From the NCBI RefSeq assembly GCF_002419965.1, contig NZ_DIHC01000011.1, forward strand, positions 491 to 64,490: a stretch of DNA of 64,000 nt, read 5' to 3'. The notes beneath the pieces are model-generated. The model saw nothing but the letters and a program-made list of their open reading frames with translations, was not told the origin of the DNA and did no database searches. The position numbers and the translations under genes are program-made. This document shows, one piece after another, positions 60,925 to 64,000 of the stretch (position 1 is its first letter; every line of letters starts with the position of its first letter). This DNA comes from Pseudomonas sp. UBA5706. Its GTDB lineage: Bacteria > Pseudomonadota > Gammaproteobacteria > Pseudomonadales > Pseudomonadaceae.

Positions 60925-61372
60925 CGCCTGCATCTCGCTTTGCCGCAGTTCCCTGGGCTGCCCTTGTCGTAAAGGTTCTGGGGGCAGCTTAGCTGATGTG
61001 GTTCGGCCTAAGCCTGCTGATCAATCAGGCAAAAATGCTCCCGACCTACTCAATGATGCTGGCGCCGGTAACTGTCTCCAAGCCTTTATCCAAGGGGTGG
61101 TCACGAACATAGGCAACCCCAAGTCCATGGCCTTCTACGCCGCCGTTTTCTCAGCCGCCGCGCCCGCGCACGTTTCGCTCGGTACGTTCGTGTCGATGCT
61201 GGCTGTTGTCGTAGCGGTTTCGATGGCCTGGAATGGCATGGTTGCCATCGCGCTGTCGCAGCCACGAATTGCGAGCGCTTATCAAGGCAGGAAAAAGGCT
61301 ATTGATCGTCAGTGCGGTGCCTTGATCCTGTCCCTGGGGGTGCGCCAACTGGTAAAGCGCGCCGCCCCTTGA
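60925..61372 (+). pseudogene. Decayed LysE/RhtB-family amino-acid exporter
   Basis: Parts of a LysE-type exporter lie in two frames. One frame reads FAAVPWAALVVKVLGAA, then TAG (60990-60992) where Tyr is usual, then LMWFGLSLLINQA. After a frameshift between about 61035 and 61076 the other frame reads AFIQGVVTNIGNPKSMAFYA, AVVVAVSMAWNGMVAIALSQ and CGALILSLGVRQLVKRA to TGA 61370-61372. The first helix pair is missing. The gene is inactive. Confidence 0.8.
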
Positions 61373-61390
61373 GGCCCGTTCGCTGTCGTT

Positions 61391-62063
61391 TCAGATCGAT
61401 GAGGCGCTGTCGTCCAGCGTGAGCAGCGCCCTGATTGCAGCCAGAACAACCTGCGGTTTTTCAAGCATGAGCTGGTGACCACACTCAGGCAGCACCTCGA
61501 ATCCGGCGTTGGGCAAGTGCTGGGCCAGCGCTCGTCCGCCGTCCGCTGGCGTCAGTCCATCGCAGTCTCCGGCGAGAACGGAGACTGGCAGGTCAAGCAG
61601 GCTCAACTGTGCCAATGTCGGCCAGCGGGCCTGCGAGAGCAGCGCTTTGAACACGTAGAGTTCGTTGTTCTCGGTCAGCTTTTCTTCGTAGGCAATCAGC
61701 CCAAGGTTGGCCAATGGATGCCAGGCGCGTTCGCGAAAGCGCCTGGCAAGCCATGGCCGTATGAGCCTGAGCACCCACGCCGGAAGCGACAAAAGACCGT
61801 GTTTGAACTCGGGCCGGGTGAGCAATGTGCCCAACAGCAGCGCGGCTTGAACGCGGGGCGGTTGGGGTTGGGGTTGGGCATGCAACCGGACCAGCGCGCT
61901 GAGCGTCAGGCCGGTGCCAAACGAGTGCGCCACCAATACATTGCGCTCCCCGGCGTAGCGGCCCAGCACCGCGAGGTAATCGTCCACTAACGCATCCCAG
62001 GCATACGCATCAGGCACGTTGGGCTTGGCGCTGGCACCGTGGGAAGCGCTCAGGATGAAGGTC
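61391..62063 (-). pseudogene. Alpha/beta hydrolase lacking its N-terminus
   Basis: The frame begins inside the domain: ILSASHGASAKPNVPDAYAW, where an LDLRGHGASAKP-like loop is expected, then the elbow NVLVAHSFGTGLTLSALVR, an acid in VLAGDCDGLTPADGG and a His in LPECGHQLMLEKP. About 70-80 residues with the oxyanion hole (HGF-type) and first strands are absent; the sequence beyond 62063 does not match. A GTG at 62017 could start a truncated protein, but it would lack the full fold. Confidence 0.75.
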
Positions 62064-63311
62064 CTGGCTACCTACTGTGGCAAAAAACGGTTAGTACCAA
62101 AGTAATTGTTAGTTATTCGTCATTAATAAAAATGCATAAGCGGATTAGCGCTTTTCGAAGGCAGCATCGGTGAGTCGCCGGTGACCAATACCCGCCCGCG
62201 AACTTTGCCAGGGATCATGGGATCGGCGCCTGCTGGCACTCTTAAGGCTTTATCCAAGCGCCCAAGGGCATGCTGGCGACCCAGGTCGAACCTGTCTGGT
62301 TACGGTGAGCCTCGACGTTGACGCGAGTCGGGGTCCGTAAACCATCGGATGATGAATGGGTGAGGCTTACGTTAGGGGTACCGCATCGCTGTTCGTTGAG
62401 GTCCTTCGACCTTTGCTTCAACTCGATTTCAACTGAAATATTGATCAGCAGCATAAATGCAGAAGCCGCCCAGTAGCACAATGCCAGCAAACCACGGACA
62501 GGCTCGGAACGATGCTCCACAGCTACGAGATTCATTACTTGCTTGGAATGACAAAACACATCGTCAGAGTATCTGCACCACACATGAATACTCACCTGGC
62601 CTGGAAAATCTCGATCATCGCCGCCGGTGCCTGCGCTGGCGCGGTGTTGCCTCTTCTACCCCTATCAACCACCATCGAAGTGGCCGCGCGTTGGCAGGTA
62701 TCCAATACGAGGTGGAACAAAGCGGTGCTGTTCCACACCCGTCGCGAAGTAGGACGTCAACAACGCCAATTGGCTTGCGTCTATCCGGTCGATGATGCCG
62801 CACGAAGCTCATGCAACAGAATCGTGTGCAATAACAGCACCGCACACTGTGGCGGGGTGCGTGAACTGGCTGATCTGGAGACAAGCTAACCGTCGCAGGC
62901 GCGACGATTGGCCTGCGGATAATGCGATCTAAGCGTCAACCTGATCGGCGGACACATCAAGCAGATGCCTCGCCTGCAGGTGAACTGAGAACCGTTGCAG
63001 AGGCTGCCGACCACAAAAAGGGTAAAAGACGCGCTCGCGAACCATTGAGCTTTCGTTGTTATGGGCCTTTATAGATGTGTAATTTCGCGCCGCCTTTCAA
63101 CGGGAGGTGCCCTTGCGCAGGCCTGGCTATCCTTCGGAAATGCCAAACACCGGCCTCAGCATCAAGGGACTTATATTGAATAGTGCCCTGGGAAAGTACG
63201 TGGGTTGTACCACTTCATCGTTAAAGCGGGACTTGCAGGTCGCCGGCGCAGTGTTCGATGGTCAGGCTCAAATGCGTTTGACTAGAAAGGTTTGAACAGG
63301 GTGCGCTCACT
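62064..63311. other. 1.2-kb region without a confident gene
   Basis: The stretch next to the truncated hydrolase is relatively AT-rich (62080-62160) and holds no recognised domain. Two opposed frames are open: 62242-62595 (minus; one hydrophobic helix GLLALCYWAASAFMLLINIS) and 62512-62889 (plus; MNTHLAWKISIIAAGACAGA). A 62-codon frame lies at 63107-63295. None has a good ribosome site or family look. I read the region as decayed or horizontally assembled. Confidence 0.5.
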
Positions 63312-64000
63312 TTACGCCCAAAATCGTAGGCGTTGTCGCAAAGACGAGGGGGTGCTCAGGGCATCACGCAGTTGTGCTGCGCTAATCGTTCGATCTACCG
63401 CCTTGAACGCCAGTGCTGAGCGCAAGTCCGGCCAGCAGTGCTTGGGTAAGTTCACAGGCGCCTGCAGTTCGCGCTCCAGGTGTTCGTCGCGGGCCTGGGT
63501 CGACGGAAGGCGGCGAAACGGATGCTTGCCTCCCGCCAATTCATAGATTGCGCAAGCCGCTCCGTAGAGGTCGGCGCTCGGTGCCAGCGGCTGTCCCTCG
63601 AGCACCTCCGGGGCGGCGTAGCCGGGTGTCCAGGCGTTGAAGCGCTCGCGGCTCAGTTGAGGCAAGCCACGCAGTACGCCTTCCTGCGCCTGGCCGAGAC
63701 CGAAGTCGAACAGCCGCAGGCCCTCCTCGCTGAGCATGACGTTGCTGGGTTTGATGTCGCCATGCACGACGCCACGCGCGTGGGAATGCGCCACTGCGTC
63801 GAGCAATGGCCATACGATCTTGCTCAGTTCCTGCCAGGGAAGGCCTAAAGGGCGCTCGCATAACAGTTTGTCCAGTGTCATCCCGCGCATCAGTTCCATC
63901 GTGATGAAGGCGCGCTGGCAGTCGGTGTCAACTTCAAAGCTGTGCAACCGCAGGACGTTGTCGTGACGCAAGCGTCGGGTCAGGGCGAACTCGCTGTAGA
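63312..64000 (-). CDS. Serine/threonine protein kinase, partial at the window edge
   Basis: The frame enters from the right edge and ends at TAA 63312-63314. It shows Hanks-type kinase motifs: LRHDNVLRLHSFEVD after the alphaC region, HARGVVHGDIKPSNVML (catalytic loop HGDIKPSN instead of HRDLKPEN), LFDFGLGQA (DFG), GYAAPEVLEGQPLAPSADLY (activation segment, APE) and a C-lobe to RLRFWA. The N-lobe with the ATP lysine lies beyond 64000. Kinases of this type occur near type VI secretion clusters, but no such gene is visible here. Confidence 0.88.
   Translation of the reverse strand, partial: YSEFALTRRLRHDNVLRLHSFEVDTDCQRAFITMELMRGMTLDKLLCERPLGLPWQELSKIVWPLLDAVAHSHARGVVHGDIKPSNVMLSEEGLRLFDFGLGQAQEGVLRGLPQLSRERFNAWTPGYAAPEVLEGQPLAPSADLYGAACAIYELAGGKHPFRRLPSTQARDEHLERELQAPVNLPKHCWPDLRSALAFKAVDRTISAAQLRDALSTPSSLRQRLRFWA

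Overview
The window is a 64 kb piece of a GC-rich gammaproteobacterial chromosome. Gene content points to Pseudomonas: LysR, GNAT and methyl-accepting chemotaxis genes, HcnABC-like oxidases, sodC, ppnN, and REP-type hairpins built on CCCACGC/GCGTGGG. An AvrE-family type III effector behind a consensus HrpL promoter suggests a plant-associated strain of the P. syringae lineage or of a hrp-bearing fluorescens lineage. The species cannot be fixed from the sequence alone.

Layout. 0-6 kb: Zn-type hemB, a GNAT gene divergent from a LysR gene, an RlmI-like methyltransferase, and a chemoreceptor. 6-14 kb: an IclR regulator carrying an in-frame stop, then a seven-gene operon. The operon encodes a PotABCD-type importer plus a three-subunit HcnABC/opine-oxidase-like flavoenzyme, and probably imports and oxidises an N-substituted amino acid, opine or polyamine-like compound. 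14-18 kb: a repeat-rich gap with a 5-copy octamer tandem repeat, a CPA-type antiporter, a formate/nitrite-type channel and moaA. 18-24 kb: unknown membrane and acidic proteins, a DUF1615 lipoprotein, a GlxA-type regulator divergent from an isochorismatase-like hydrolase, a 2-hydroxyacid dehydrogenase and a HAD phosphatase. 24-26.4 kb: a LexA-boxed, translationally coupled pair (radical SAM/HhH protein plus DUF4130-type protein), a little-studied putative SOS DNA repair module. 26.4-39 kb: hydrolases, azoR/LysR, an ABC-F gene broken by one stop codon, CAP protein, GST, frameshifted xdhC, thioesterase, sodC, a decayed FecI-type sigma factor with a Fur-like box, dienelactone hydrolase and an orphan CrtZ-like hydroxylase. 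39-47.4 kb: ppnN and GNAT, then a compact AvrE-family effector with its chaperone, then a CBS protein. No hrp/hrc gene, IS or integrase lies nearby. 47-55 kb: a Cache chemoreceptor, a lipoprotein, mltA, an MFS transporter with a palindromic operator and its MarR neighbour, and small stress-type proteins (DUF2934, DUF883, acidic proteins). 55-59 kb: an enolase-superfamily dehydratase plus MFS permease with a divergent LysR (probable sugar-acid catabolism). 59-64 kb: a GNAT gene, remnants of a LysE exporter and an alpha/beta hydrolase, about 1.2 kb without a confident gene, and a Ser/Thr kinase running off the right edge.

Two themes stand out. First, two putatively uncommon functional modules are each preceded by a textbook regulatory box: HrpL box plus AvrE and chaperone, and LexA box plus radical SAM and DUF4130. 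Second, at least six genes are decayed: iclR and abc-F by single TAA codons, xdhC by a 2-bp loss, and the ECF sigma factor, lysE and a hydrolase by larger damage.
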